A DNA stretch of 64,000 bases, from positions 1,623,981 to 1,687,980 of the forward strand of contig JASKMD010000026.1 in assembly GCA_030144725.1 (NCBI GenBank), given 5' to 3'. This document shows, in pieces, positions 1-10,965 of this stretch (position 1 is its first letter; each line of letters begins with the position of its first letter). This DNA is from Haematococcus lacustris. Lineage: Eukaryota > Chlorophyta > Chlorophyceae > Chlamydomonadales > Haematococcaceae. The position numbers were made by a program, and so were the translations under genes. Below the pieces are notes generated by a model that made no database searches, was not told the DNA's origin, and saw only the letters and a list, made by a program, of their open reading frames with translations.

Positions 1-237
1 CCCGCCCCCGCCCCCGCCCCCGCCCCCGCCCCCGCCCCCGCCCCCGCCCCCGCCCCCGCCCCCGCCCCCGCCCCCGCCCCCGCCCCCGCCCCCGCCCCCG
101 CCCCCGCCCCCGCCCCCGCCCCCGCCCCCGCCCCCGCCCCCGCCCCCGCCCCCGCCCCCGCCCCCGCCCCCGCCCCCGCCCCCGCCCCCGCCCCCGCCCC
201 CGCCCCCGCCCCCGCCCCCGCCCCCTCACCCGCCCCC
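1..237. repeat. (CCCCCG)n hexanucleotide array, truncated by the window edge
   Basis: About 39 near-perfect copies of CCCCCG (GGGGGC on the minus strand) run from the window edge. On the minus strand the array lies just inside an intron of the FO synthase gene, right after the splice donor at 240-241. The G-rich strand, which is the transcribed sense of that gene, could form G-quadruplexes. Confidence 0.97.
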
Positions 238-2551
238 TCACCATCTGCCTCAGCTGATCAGCCGCCCGCAGCACCGCCCTGCAGTCAGGGCCCCGGGCCG
301 CCAGCAGCGCAGCCACGTCAGCCTGGCCTAGGGGGTTGACCCACCCGGGGGGCAGCGCCAGCGCCTGCCAGGGGCCCTCACCGCCTGGGCCGCCCCCCCC
401 GGCCCCCCCTGCGGCCTGCTGCTGCTGCTCCTCTGACATGACCTGCCGGGCGTGCTGCAGGGGGAGGGGGCAGCCAGGCAGGCAGGGGGGGGTGAGGTTG
501 GAGCAAAGGCTGAGGGTGAGGGGTGGTCGTCCTTGACTCTCCACTATCAGATTATGTCCTCCACGGCCGACTCCCTCACGGTTAGTGCTCAGTGCTGACT
601 GAGGAGCACTGGCTACGCACCCTAGTCGCTAGCTATAGAGAGGGGGGAGGGCCAGGGGGGGGTGGGGCAGGGGGGGGAGGGGGAAGTGGGGCAGGGGGGC
701 AGGGGGCCAAGGGGCCAGGAGGGAGGGGTGAAGGGGTGAAGGGGGGGAGGGGTGCTGGCCAGCATGAGGGTCATGGGTTGAGGCGTGGTGGCTGCTCACC
801 AGCATGACCCGCTCCAGCAGCAGCGCTATGCGGCGGCTGACCCCAGGGGCCTGAGGGAAGCCCAGCAGGCCGCCGTCCTCACCCATGGCCACGTGCCAGC
901 GGGGGGGGGGGCAGGCCATGGCTGCCAGGGGCAGGGCGGCTGGCCGGCAGTGATGTGGGTCCAGATGGCAGTGGGGGGGCGGGGGGGGGGCGGGCCGCAG
1001 CCTCCGCCCCCCCTGCCTCAGCCTGACCAGCAAACCAAGAGCTACCTGGCAGCAGCAGGGGGGCAGCAGGGGGGCAGGGGGGCTGTGCAGTCACGCAGGC
1101 ACCGCCCGTGAGTCAGGTCCAGGCTCTCAGGCGACCCTGGCTGGAACCTGCCCGGCTCTCCTCCTCCCCCCACCCCCCGCCCCCTCACCTCTCACCAGCC
1201 CGCTGCCATCAGCCAGCCGCCTGACCTGCGCCGCCACACTGCCCGGCCCCCCCTCAGCGCTCAGCCAGGCACTCAGGGGGGCGGCGGGGGCCTCCGGGGC
1301 ATGGCTGGCAGCAGAGGCCAGGGCGGGGGGCGGGGGGCAGGGGGGGGGCGTCTGGCAGTCAGGTCTGGGTCGCCCCCCCTCAGGCCCTGGGCTGAGGGGG
1401 GGGGTGTGGCTCAGCGGCTGCGCCCCCCTCCAGCCCTGGTAGGCGGGGTATACGGGCAGGCGGGGCAGCAGCAGGAAGCCAGCAGCTGCAGTGGCCTGCA
1501 GGGGGGGGGGGGGCAGGGCAGGCAGGGGGGGCAGAGGTCCAGGTGGAGTGTGGAGAGCAAGAGGGGGTCAGACACGGTGAGGGGGGGTAGACAACAGGAA
1601 GAGGGGGGGAGAGCAGGGGGCACAGCACGTGAAAGGTGAGGGGGGGTGAGGAGGGGCGGGGGGGGAAGACGAGTGTGGGGGGAGGGGAGGGGCAGGAGGT
1701 CCTCCACCTGGGCCAGGGCCTCCAGGTGCGGCCAGGGCGCCTCAGGGTTGACCCAGTCGCGGGTCAGGGGGGAGATGCCGCCTGGGGCCAGCACCACAGC
1801 ACAGGGCAGGGGTCAGGGGGCAGGGGGGTCGGAGCGGGCTGCAGCCAACCCCAGGGCTGGTGCTGGCTCCCCCCTGCTGCTGCAGCTGCTCCCCTACTCC
1901 CCTGCGGCTGTGCCCTGTGGCGGCTGCCTGCTGTGCGCAGTCTACTGCCCCTCACCCCAGTCGTTGATGCCTGCCCGCAGCAGCGCCGTCCAGCCTGCTG
2001 CCCGGGCGCCGGCCCCGCCCTGCTGGCTGTCGTCCGCCTCAGGGGTGAGGTTGGGTGGGGCCTGCAGCAGCAGTGGTGGCCCAGCAGCAGCAGCAGCAGC
2101 AGCCCCTTGCGGGCAGGCAGGGCAGCCAGACGGGGAAGGCGGAGCTGAGACCCCTGGCCGCCTGGCCCTCTCGCCACACAGGTCCAGCCCCTACCCCTGG
2201 CTGCCCCCTGCTGCTGGCTGCCCCCTGCCAGCGGCCGACCCCCTAACCCCTGGGGTGCCCCCCGGCCGCCCACCTGCAGGCTGATGAGGGGGCCCAGCAC
2301 CAGCCGCGCTGCTGCCACGGTCCACAGCAACTCCTCCAGGGAGGGCTCAGGCCAGGCTGCCATGGCCGTGCCCTGCTTGGCCCTGGGGGGAGGGGGCAGT
2401 GGCCACAGCAGGTCAGCCTGACCCCATTGTGCGGTATGTGGCTCAGTTGGTAAAGGGTGAGTCATTGCACAACCAGCAGGTCATGGGCTCAAATCGCGGC
2501 TTCACCTAAATGCCACTTAATGCCTGGCCTCCCGTGCTGCAGTCGGGGTCG

Positions 2552-2642
<91 letters not shown>

Positions 2643-4819
2643 GGGGCGGGGGCGGGGGCGGGGGCGGGGGCGGGGTCGGGGGCGGGGGCGGGGGCGGGGG
2701 CGGGGGCGGGGGCGGGGGCGGGGGCGGGGGCGGGGGCGGGGGCGGGGGCGGGGGCGGGGGCGGGGGCGGGGGCGGGGGCGGGGGCGGGGGCGGGGGCGGG
2801 GGCGGGGGCGGGGGCGGGGGGCGGGGGCGGGGGCGGGGGCGGGGGCGGGGGCGGGGGCGGACAGTCACCCTTCCCCCTTTCCTCCCCCCCACTCCCCTCC
2901 CCAAGGCCATGCGCTGCGCTCGCCTGAAGTTCTGTATGATGACCTCCTGCAGGTGCCCCCAGCGCTGCTGGCAGTCGGCCAGGAAGCGCAGGTCAGCCAG
3001 GCGCTGCGCCCGCGACTCACCCAGACCCACAAGCAGCCCTGCAGCGGGCAACGGGCAGCGCGCAGGCGGGTGAAGCAGTGGGCCAGGGGTGGGCAACAGG
3101 CAGTGCGCTGGTGCCGGGCTGCCCTGCACAGCCCCTCCCTCGGGGCCAGCCAACTCCCCTAGCCCCTGACGGGTGATCCAGCAGGGGGAGGGCTGGCCAC
3201 TGTTTTGCTTCGCTACACGCACTGGGTGGGCCAGCAGCCATCACCCCTGCCATGTGCACGTGGCAGCAGCAGCAGCAGCAGCGGCGCCACAGCCTACCCC
3301 GCAACACCCTGCCTCTGCCCCTCCCCTCCCCTGCCCCTGCCCCCTCCCCCCCTGCTCTACCCCACTGACCAGTGGTGAAGGGCACGCGGGCCCGCCCCGC
3401 CGCCCTGATGACCTCCCGCCTGGCCTCCGGCTCCTTGTCCGGGCAGCCGTGGTGCGCCCCCCCCCGGCAGCAGCAGCTCAGGCGCCCCGCTCTCCAGCAT
3501 GAGGCCCTGGCTAGCGCTCACCGCCTTCAGCCGGGCCAGCCAGGACTCGCTCATCAGCCCCGCGTTGATGTGCGGCAGCAGGCCAGTGTGGTGCAGCACT
3601 GCGGCGGCGGCAGCCTGCAGCAGCAGGGGAGGAGGGGGGAGGGGCAGGAGGGCAGGGTGAGGGGGGAAGGGGGGGGGAGGGGGGGGGCAGGGCCAGGGGC
3701 TCCACACTGGGGGGTCAGGGGGCTGGGCCAGTGGGACAGTCAGCAGCAAGGGGGCAGGGGCCCGCCTGGCCTCACCTGGCTGCTGGTACCCTGACGCACA
3801 TACCCTTCCCCCCACCGCTGACCCCCCCCCCCCCTTCCCCCCTCCTCCCCTCCCCCCCTGACCTCCACGTAGTCCAGGGTGGAGGCGTAGCCCATGGCGC
3901 GCAGCTCCTCCCCCACCTCAGCCCAGCGCGCCTCAGGCCGGTCGCCCAGCGTGAGCAGCGCCTCGCAGCAACCCTGTGCTGCGCCCTCACGCGCAACCTG
4001 GGGGGGGCAGGGGGGGGCCAGGCTGGGGGGGATGGGGGGGGCCAGGCTGGGCTCAAGAGGGCGACCAGGGTCCCTCTCTTCCCCTCCCCCCCCTGGCCCC
4101 TCCAGTGCCCTCCCCTCCCCCCCCCCTGGCCCCTGCAGTGTGCCGCGTTGCAGCCTGACCTTGATCACCTCCTCCAGCGTCATGAAGCTGCGCCGCCCGG
4201 GGACTGGGTCCTGGGTGAAGGCGCAGTAGCCGCAGGTGTCGCGGCACAGCCTGGTCAGGGGGAGGAACACCTGGGGGCAGGGCGGGGGGGGGGGGCTGGG
4301 GGGGCAGCAGGGGGGGCAGCAGGGGGGGCAGCAGGGGAGGCAGCAGGGGGGGCAGCAGGGGGGGCAGCAGGGGGGCCAGCAGGGGGGGTAGCTGCAGGAC
4401 GGTCAAGGGGGACTGCGTGGTACCGGCCTACCTTCCCCCCTGCTGCTGCTGCTGCTGCTGCTGCTTGCACCCCCCCTGCTGCTGTCGCTGCGGCTCCTTG
4501 ACTGCTCCTCCTGGTGGACAGTGCAGCAGCCAGGCAGCTGCTCCAGTATGCTCCCTCATGCACTGCTGGCACACACTACACGCTGCCAGCAGAGGCAGAT
4601 GGTTGCCTAAGTGGATGCCCAAGTGGTTGCTCAGGTGGTTGCCCAGGTGGTTGCCCAGCCAGGCTGTAGGCGGCACCTTGGGGGAGAAGGTGATGTGCGG
4701 GTGGGCCTGGTCCCTCAGCGCTGCAGCGGCGGACATCAGCTGGGCCAGGGGGGTGTGCAGGAGGGCGGCGTCCGTCCACTCTGTGCGGGGCTCGCCTGGC
4801 TGGCCCTGGCCACTCATAG
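1..4819 (-). CDS. FO synthase, CofG half (partial; the 3' CofH half lies beyond the left edge)
   Basis: FO synthase makes 7,8-didemethyl-8-hydroxy-5-deazariboflavin, the deazaflavin antenna of some algal photolyases, from a tyrosine-derived adduct and the flavin precursor, using two radical SAM domains. Minus-strand exons recognised (plus coordinates): 4677-4819, 4160-4270, 3863-3997, 3370-3614, 2924-3038, 2274-2382, 1956-2061, 1708-1781, one ending at 1495, a segment near 1190-1300, and 242-454. The first encodes HITFSPK and joins in frame to VFLPLTRLCRDTCGYC, whose CxxxCxxC binds the SAM 4Fe-4S cluster. EALLTLGDRPEARW, TGLLPHINAGLMS, WGHLQEVIIQNFR, EPSLEELLWTVAAARLVLGP and INDWGGISPLTRDWVNPE follow in family order. 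Exon 242-454 resembles the linker before CofH. ATG 4817-4815 gives a clean 47-codon first exon. An arginine-rich exon at 5097-5156 might add a transit peptide, but it does not splice in frame with the choices seen. A 9-C run at 3457-3465 shifts the frame. The segment 460-1490 is not fully resolved. Confidence 0.88.
2432..2515 (+). ncRNA. tRNA-like Pol III unit (degenerate, SINE-like)
   Basis: A perfect A-box-like TGGCTCAGTTGG at about 2442 is followed about 45 bases later by a weak B-box-like GGGCTCAAATCG. The stretch aligns with the better preserved copy at 58606-58685. It does not fold into a convincing cloverleaf, so a tRNA-derived SINE head or tRNA pseudogene is likelier than a working tRNA. 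It lies inside the GC-AG intron of the FO synthase gene, on the opposite strand. Confidence 0.5.
2545..2862. repeat. (GGGGTC)n grading into (GGGGGC)n, inside an FO synthase intron
   Basis: About 16 copies of GGGGTC are followed by about 37 copies of GGGGGC. One GGGGTC is embedded in the second block and one repeat is lengthened by a G near 2820. The array fills most of intron 2383-2923 of the FO synthase gene. There the G-rich strand is the antisense strand and the transcript would carry the C-rich sequence. The block structure suggests a point variant later amplified separately. Confidence 0.97.
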
Positions 4820-5284
4820 CTGGGAGGGGGGCAGGGGGGAGTGCAGCCCTGCATCTTACTGAGCGAGCACGGGCCGGGGCCAATGGAAGGCTGCAATGGT
4901 GCAGGCTGTGCTGGGTCAGGCGCAGCTGCCTCAGCCTATGCGCTCTGGGCCCACCACTCTGCAGCCACACACAGGGAGAGCAGGGACTGCCAGACTCTAC
5001 CCAAAACAGACCACCTGACTCGAGGAGCTGGTCGCGAGGCTGGCCGTGTAAGGAAAGTCACTGGGGTGGCAGGGGAGCAGGGGGGCCCTAGCTTACCCGG
5101 GGGGCTGCGGGACAGCGACTCTCCGTCGCCTCCCAGCGCGATGCGCGTCTGTACATGCTGCTCACATCAACAAAGTAGTCGTTGCGGACACTTGCGCAAA
5201 TTTGCAAAGACAAATGAGAAAATGATGCGATTTCCGGTCCCACTCGAGAGCGGCTCCACTGCTGGGGTGGCTGCAAGCTTGACT
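4820..5284. promoter_or_regulatory. Divergent intergenic / 5' region between FO synthase and the Sec16-like gene
   Basis: About 465 bases separate the inferred starts of two divergently transcribed genes, so shared or overlapping promoters are likely. No TATA box or other core element can be named with confidence. On the minus strand, 5097-5156 reads as 20 arginine-rich codons ending at a GTAAGC donor, a possible first exon with a transit peptide for FO synthase. Confidence 0.4.
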
Positions 5285-8200
5285 ATGCCTCCCAAAGCTA
5301 AAGAAAAAGGAACAGGATGGAGCCTGGTGGGTTCTCTCCTAGTTCATCGCTGCTGCTCGTGCTACTGAATGCATTCTACGTAAGGCTGACATCTTACGAG
5401 CCGGTCCAATGCTCAAATTCGCTGCAGTTCTCAGCTCGGAGGCCCAAGGTGGCCAAGCTCGGAGAGGAGTCCACGATGTACTTCAACGAAAAGGCAGGTT
5501 TTTACGCACGCTTGTCGTGGATTTCTTACGAACTTGTTGACCCAGTCGTAAACTGTTGCCTCGCAGTTGAAGCGCTGGGTGGAGCGAGGCAAGGAGGGCG
5601 AGGTGCAGCAGGAGGATGGCCCTGCGGCTCCACCAACAATTGCAGCGCTCCCTACCGGGCCAACCGTTGCGAGTGCCAAGTGCGTTCAGTATTGCTGATG
5701 CCGTCCCAGGGTGGGGCTGGCTGTGACAGCGATGCTCTCACCTGCGCAGGCGCGCCCTCAGCCAGCGCTATGTGCTCCAAAACAACCTCTCCGTGAGCTC
5801 CTCAGCCAACTCCCTGAATGGGGAGGCCAGCTCTGCAATGGTTCCTGCAAACTCTGCTTTACTCTTACCTGCAGCATCTAGCACCCCCCCTCTGATACCA
5901 CCCCGTTTCTTCATGCCAGCACAGGCACCAGTTCCCGATACAGCTGCTACCGCAGACACAGCTTCTTCAGGACCAACGTTCTTCATGCCCAGTGAGCAGA
6001 CAGGGGATGCAGAGGAGACGATTAAACCAATAGAGCAGCCTCAAGGACACTTCACCACAACTGATGCCATGCTGATGGCGATGGATGGCAAGCAGGATGC
6101 TTCAGACATGCATGCTAACGGTTCCACTAATGGCACAGCACAGCAGCTGTACGAGGTTGACACCTCAACAACAGCTGACAGTGGCTACATGGGCAGTGCT
6201 CAGGAGGGCACTGCAACAGACACCGGCCAGGGCGGCACAGCTCAGTATGCAGCCCCAGCAGCAAAGCCTCACCCTGCTGCCCCTCCCCCGGCAAACGGTT
6301 GCCACGACTCCATTAGCAAATCAGCGGCGCAGCAGCTCAAGAGCAAAGTGGGTGCGTGTGCCGTCCCCCCCAGCCTCCCTCTCAACTGATTCAAGCACAC
6401 ACAGACTGCTGCTCAGTGACAGCACCCAGGCAAGGGCAGGCCCTGCTGCTGGTGACCATGGGGTAGGGGCTGGGAGGTCGGCCCTGAGGGCCGTCAGGCA
6501 GCTGGTGCAGAGTTAATGCAGCCTGCCGGCCCAAGAGGTCCTGGTAGCACTCCCAGCCGAATCGGCACCCAGGGGCTGGGGCTGCATGTGTGTGGCCCCC
6601 TAGCCGTGCAGGCCACATTACCTTGAGCAGCTCCCAATGTCACGCCTGCCCCTGCCCTGCCCCTGGCCCTGCAGGGCAAGGACCTGTTGGGCGCACTGAC
6701 CGCGTTTGTGCCCGCGCCATCAGTCCTGGCCGCCCCTGACGGGCTGCTGGCCTCCCTGATGGGGGCCGAGGACGGGCTGGACTTTGAGGGCGTGATGCAC
6801 CCGGGCGGCACCCACAAGCTGGACGGGCCGCTGCCCTGGGAGCTGCCGGACCCCTTGAAGCACTCCGACCAGTTCATCTCCATCTGCAGCAACTGGCAGA
6901 AGCACAACCCGGGTAGGTGGGGTGAGAGGCTGCAGGTGCACTGACCCCCCTAACCCTTTACCCCCCTTGGCCTTGTGCCTGGGGCCTGGACCAGGTTTCA
7001 AGGCCACAGGCTGGCCACACCCTGAGCAGTACACCTCCCGGTTGTCACGTATGACTGCGCTACACATGCAGCCCAGCCCCTGAGCAGGTTCAGGGTGGCG
7101 GGTCCAGCTGTGCCTCACCTAGGCCCCTCTGCCGGCACTGCTGCCACTCAGCAAGGCCCTGGCCCCTGCAGGCGTGGAGTACTCCCCGGACCTGCTGCTG
7201 GCCTCCCTCACAGCCGCGCCTCCCCCACCGCCTGTCGCCCCCCCAACCTCAGCCGGCACCCTGCTGCCTGACACACCCACGCCTGCTCCAGCAGCAGCCT
7301 GGAACACGCCAGCCATGCAGCCAGCACCCCAGAGGTCAGCTGCTCCTGATGCCAGTGGCCGGGCAGCCGAGCCTGCAGTCAGCCCTCCTGCAGCACCAGA
7401 GCATGCGGTGAGGCCACCGCCCCTGGCTGCTGAAAGCGGGGTAGGCGGCAAGGGGTCAGGGGGTGGGGTGACCCAGGCGGCCCCCGCAGCCTGGTCAGAC
7501 TCCAGCCCGTGCCTGGAGGGTGGAGGAGGGGAGGGCCTGCAGCTAGCCAGCGCCCCCTTAGCTGAGCAGGCTGGTGAGGTGCGGGCAGAGGAGGTGGGTC
7601 AGGCAGGCGCAGCAGGCCAGGTGCCTGAGGTGCTGCCTGAAGGCGGGCCAGAGGCGGGCCAGGGGGGCCAGGCAGGGGGGGCTGTGGGGGCGGAGGCAGG
7701 GGGAGTCGATCCTGGGTACTACACCTCTGAGGCCTACTTTGCGTCTGATGAGTACCGGCAGTGGTACGCTGCGCAGCAGGCCTACTACTCCTCCCCTGAG
7801 TACTACGCGTCAGAGGAGTACAGGCTGTGGTATGAGGCACACGTGCTGCAGCAGCAGCAGCAGTACCAGCAGCAGCAGCAGCCGGGAGAAGGTGAGCAGC
7901 AGGCAGCGCAGCAGGAGCAGCAGGCTGCAGACATCCCACTGCAGGAGGCAGTGCAAGAGCAGCAGCAGCAGCAGGCAGTGGAGCAGGCAGCACAGCAGCA
8001 GCAGGTGGTAGAGCAGGTAGTACAGCAGCAGGCTGATGAGCAGGTGATGGATGGACATGCACAGGCAGCAGCAGCAGAGCCACTCACAGCCGGTACAGAC
8101 CCTGGCTGGCCTGGGCTGCAGCCTGTTGCAGCTGATGGACTGCCTGAGGCCCTTCACACCTTCACTGCTGCACCTCAGGCTGAACCCAGCAGTCAGTGGC

Positions 8201-10180
8201 AGCAGGAGGGCAGCAGCTGGCCAGGTGCAGCACACTCCGCCCCCGACTGTGTTAACCACAGTGCGGGCGGGGCCAGCGCAGCAGCAATGGGCACCGCACT
8301 GGCCCCGCCACCAGGGTCCGTCCAGCTGGTCCTGAACCCAGAGGAGGGGGGCAGGGGGGGCCTGCCTGCTGCTGCTGGGGGCGGTGAGCTGGGCCCCGCA
8401 GGCGCCGCCACAGGCAGCGTGGCCCCTCTGGGTCGGCATGGACAGCCGGCTGCCACACAGCCTGGCAGGCTGGGCACAGGGCGAGGCTGCGGCAGCGCCC
8501 CCCTCCACCCCGCCCAGCCAGGCTGATGGGCAGCAGTGGGGTGCGGCCCAGGAGCCGGCCTACCTGGCTGCAGAGGATGATGAGGCCGCCCTGCAGGGCC
8601 ACTCAGCGGCCCCCTGGCAGCCTGACCCTGAGGGCTGCCAGGCAGGCGGTGCAGGGTGCGTGCGGCCTGCAGGGCTGGACAGCTGCACTGCACTGCCTGA
8701 CGCGTCAGCGGCCACAGCCAGCCACACCTCACAGGCCTGCCCTCCTGGCAGTGAAGAGCATCCTGCCAGCAGCAGCCCAGCCACGGGGGACAGTGCTGGC
8801 CCCGGGCTAGACCAGCCGCCCCTGGCCCTGCCCCCGCCCCCGGACAGGCTGCTGGGCAGTGCGTGTGCCTTCCTCCAGCAGCTGGTGGAGCAGGCGCGCA
8901 GCGGCCAGGCACTCGGCAGCGAAACCCTGGGCCCGGCCCTGCCCCTGATCCAGCTGCTGGGCAGTGCGGAGGTGCGCAGCCTGCTCGGCCTGGAGCCTCT
9001 GCCGCCCAGCCCTGCTGCGCCGCCCTGCTCAGCCGCCCTGCTGAGCAGTGCAGCGCACCACGCCCTCCCCGGCACCTCACCTGACAGCCTGCCTAGCCAC
9101 GCCTCCTCGCACACCAGCAGCAGCGCCTGCAGCAAGGGAGCAGTACTGGAGGAGGTGGGCATACTGGCAGCCCATGCCCTCAGCACTCACCACTGCACCA
9201 GCAACGGCACCGGAGAGGTGGTGCAGGCCTGCGCTGCCCAGCTGGAGGCCTGGCCAGGCGCAGCGCAGGCAGACAGGCTGGCCATGAGCGGCAAAGGGCA
9301 GCAGAAGGAGGAGGTGGAGGAGCAGATAGCCCAGGCAGCACAGCAGAGGCTGGAGGAGCAGGTGGCGGCAGTGAGGCAGGAGCTACAGGTGGGCTTGCCT
9401 GCTCCCTGCCACTGCTGTAGAGGGGGCAGCCCTGGCCAGCACCCAGCTGCCAGGGCCACTGCTGCACCCGAGACCCCCCGGCTGTGACTGCATGTTGCAC
9501 AGTGAGGCTTAAGATGCAAGGTCAGCTGAGAGCTACACTAGGCGCAGGGTGTCCCTGGCTGCACTGGGTCCAGGCGCTGCCATCCAGCTGTGTGGCAGCG
9601 CCTGTGCAGGCTGAGCTGGCAACCCGGCTGCAAGACCAGGAGCGCGAGTGCGAGGCGCGCTGTGTGCGGCTGCGCCAGGAACTGGCTGCAGGCTTCGAGG
9701 CGAGGATAGCAGCAGCTGAGGCCGAGGTGGGTGGGTGGCGCTAGGGGGGGGGTGGAGGCTGCGCACCTGACGCTGGAGGGTTCTTCAGAGCTGCAGCTCT
9801 CACCCCAGCAGCCAGGCCGCAGCTAGGGTCTGCAGTGAGCCAGCTGGCAGCAGCTAAAGCCTGTCACCACCACGGCCATCCCAGGTTGTGAGGCTGTGCA
9901 GAGAGTGTGCTGTGTCTCAACAGCTGGAAGTCGCCCTTACCCTTCAGTGCTGCCATGCTGCTGCTTCTTGCAGTTGGCACGCACCCAGCAGGAATCTGAG
10001 GAGCGTGGCGCTGAGCTGGATGAGCTGATGGCCTGTCTAGGCATGGCGGAGGAGAAGTGTGCTGCGCTCAGTGATGCTCTCATAGCAGCAGGCAAGGACG
10101 CAGATGCCATTGTTGCAGCTGTGGAGGACAAGTACATGAGCATGCCGAAGGATGATGAGCTAGGTATAGACCTTATGTGA
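5285..10180 (+). CDS. Sec16-like / p115-tail-like coiled-coil protein (1170 aa, 9 exons)
   Basis: Exons: 5285-5326, 5428-5493, 5567-5679, 5750-6347, 6675-6912, 7172-8383, 8469-9388, 9610-9726, 9974-10180. All joins keep frame and end at TGA. Residues 15-50 (KVAKLGEESTMYFNEK then LKRWVERG) resemble the segment after the central domain of Sec16, the ER exit-site scaffold. SQRYVLQNN and the repeated FFMP motifs recall plant Sec16/MAG5 tails. Next come low-complexity Pro/Ala stretches, two tyrosine repeats (EYRQWYAAQQAYYSSPEYYA region), poly-Gln, and a C-terminal coiled coil. Its end, LDELMACLGMAEEKCAALSD, resembles the p115/Uso1 C-terminus (LLVCLGQEE type in plants). The Sec16 central domain is absent and no room exists upstream for it. 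A role at ER exit sites or Golgi tethering is inferred. The intron after 5493 uses a GC donor (AAG|GCAGGT). Alternatively two genes could be joined here. Confidence 0.72.
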
Positions 10181-10397
10181 CCAGGTTTGGCATTGCCATG
10201 GGTCAAGAGCGTTTCGTAAGAGCACTACATGTTCAAGCCAGAGTTGCATCGATCTGGGGGTTTAGGAAGACTGTGTAGCTCAGGAGCAAGTCAGGCAAGA
10301 CGCAGCAGCTAAAGAAAACTACTACGGCAGAAATGGCATGGATTAACGGGGGAAGGTTCTGCTTGGGACGTGGCCTGCCCCCACCACCTGTCCTGTA

Positions 10398-10402
10398 TGT
10401 AA
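10398..10402 (+). promoter_or_regulatory. TGTAA polyadenylation-like signal
   Basis: TGTAA lies about 220 bases after the stop of the Sec16-like gene. TGTAA is the usual polyadenylation signal of chlorophyte nuclear genes. The position suits a 3' UTR, but the pentamer is short and can occur by chance. Confidence 0.4.
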
Positions 10403-10816
10403 AGTAGCCCCCTTAATCCCTTTCCTAACCATGCTTTCCTCCGAGTCTGAAGCTGGATTTGGCAATGCTACGTGAGCATGTAGCCGCATGTTTGGTGAGC
10501 TGGTTGAGCCGTTTTGTGGTGTTCCCTGGTGTGATACCCACAGCTTCCATGTATGGAAGAACATATATGTTCTTTGGTTGCGAGACCGAAGGTGTGTTCT
10601 GAGACACCTACAAGCGCGATCCTCCTTTTCCACGCACACGACAGCAACAAGCGTCGAAAAGGCCAAAACACAACAAAATCGACAGATGACGAACACCTGC
10701 TCCGCGGGGACTCTGGACACAACCAAAGCATCCTGACCGCACAGCAGCCACTGTTACAAAAGCCATCATCAGCACTGATCATAGTTACTGAAAAAGGGGC
10801 CGGCGACAATGCTGCC

Positions 10817-10840
10817 TACCCTAACCCTAACCCTAACCCC
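10817..10840. repeat. Interstitial telomere-like repeat (CCCTAA x3)
   Basis: Three and a half CCCTAA units occur in a row. A shorter relative (AACCCTAACCC) is at about 17995. The stretch sits just upstream of the AT-richer segment that holds the broken reading frame. Confidence 0.7.
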
Positions 10841-10844
10841 GAAT

Positions 10845-10879
10845 TTACGGGAAAATAAAAGTTCTTACTTTCCCCGTAA
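10845..10879. repeat. Small inverted repeat
   Basis: TTACGGGAAA pairs with TTTCCCCGTAA across a short AT-rich loop, with one unpaired base. It stands at the boundary where composition changes. It could be an element end or a transcript hairpin. Confidence 0.5.
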
Positions 10880-10965
10880 TGTAAAGGGATATAGTAATAG
10901 CGGCCGCGACGGTTGATAATTATGTCTTTGCAAACAAACAAAACAAATAGTTTCTAGTATTTGTG

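Larger units (their letters stand above)
10181..10965. other. Intergenic region after the Sec16-like gene
   Basis: No supported gene. The first 220 bases are presumably 3' UTR. The rest holds a TGTAA signal, a telomere-like stretch and a small hairpin, listed separately. Base composition turns AT-richer after about 10840, coinciding with the start of the broken reading frame to the right. Confidence 0.6.

Noticed and set aside
2457..3222. Poly-Gly and poly-Pro frames across the GGGGGC array
   Set aside because: They lie in an FO synthase intron whose flanking exons are fixed by homology.
8384..9487. Independent gene starting at 8384
   Set aside because: The 85-base intron 8384-8468 joins this frame to the preceding exon with matching phase, so it is the next exon of the Sec16-like gene.
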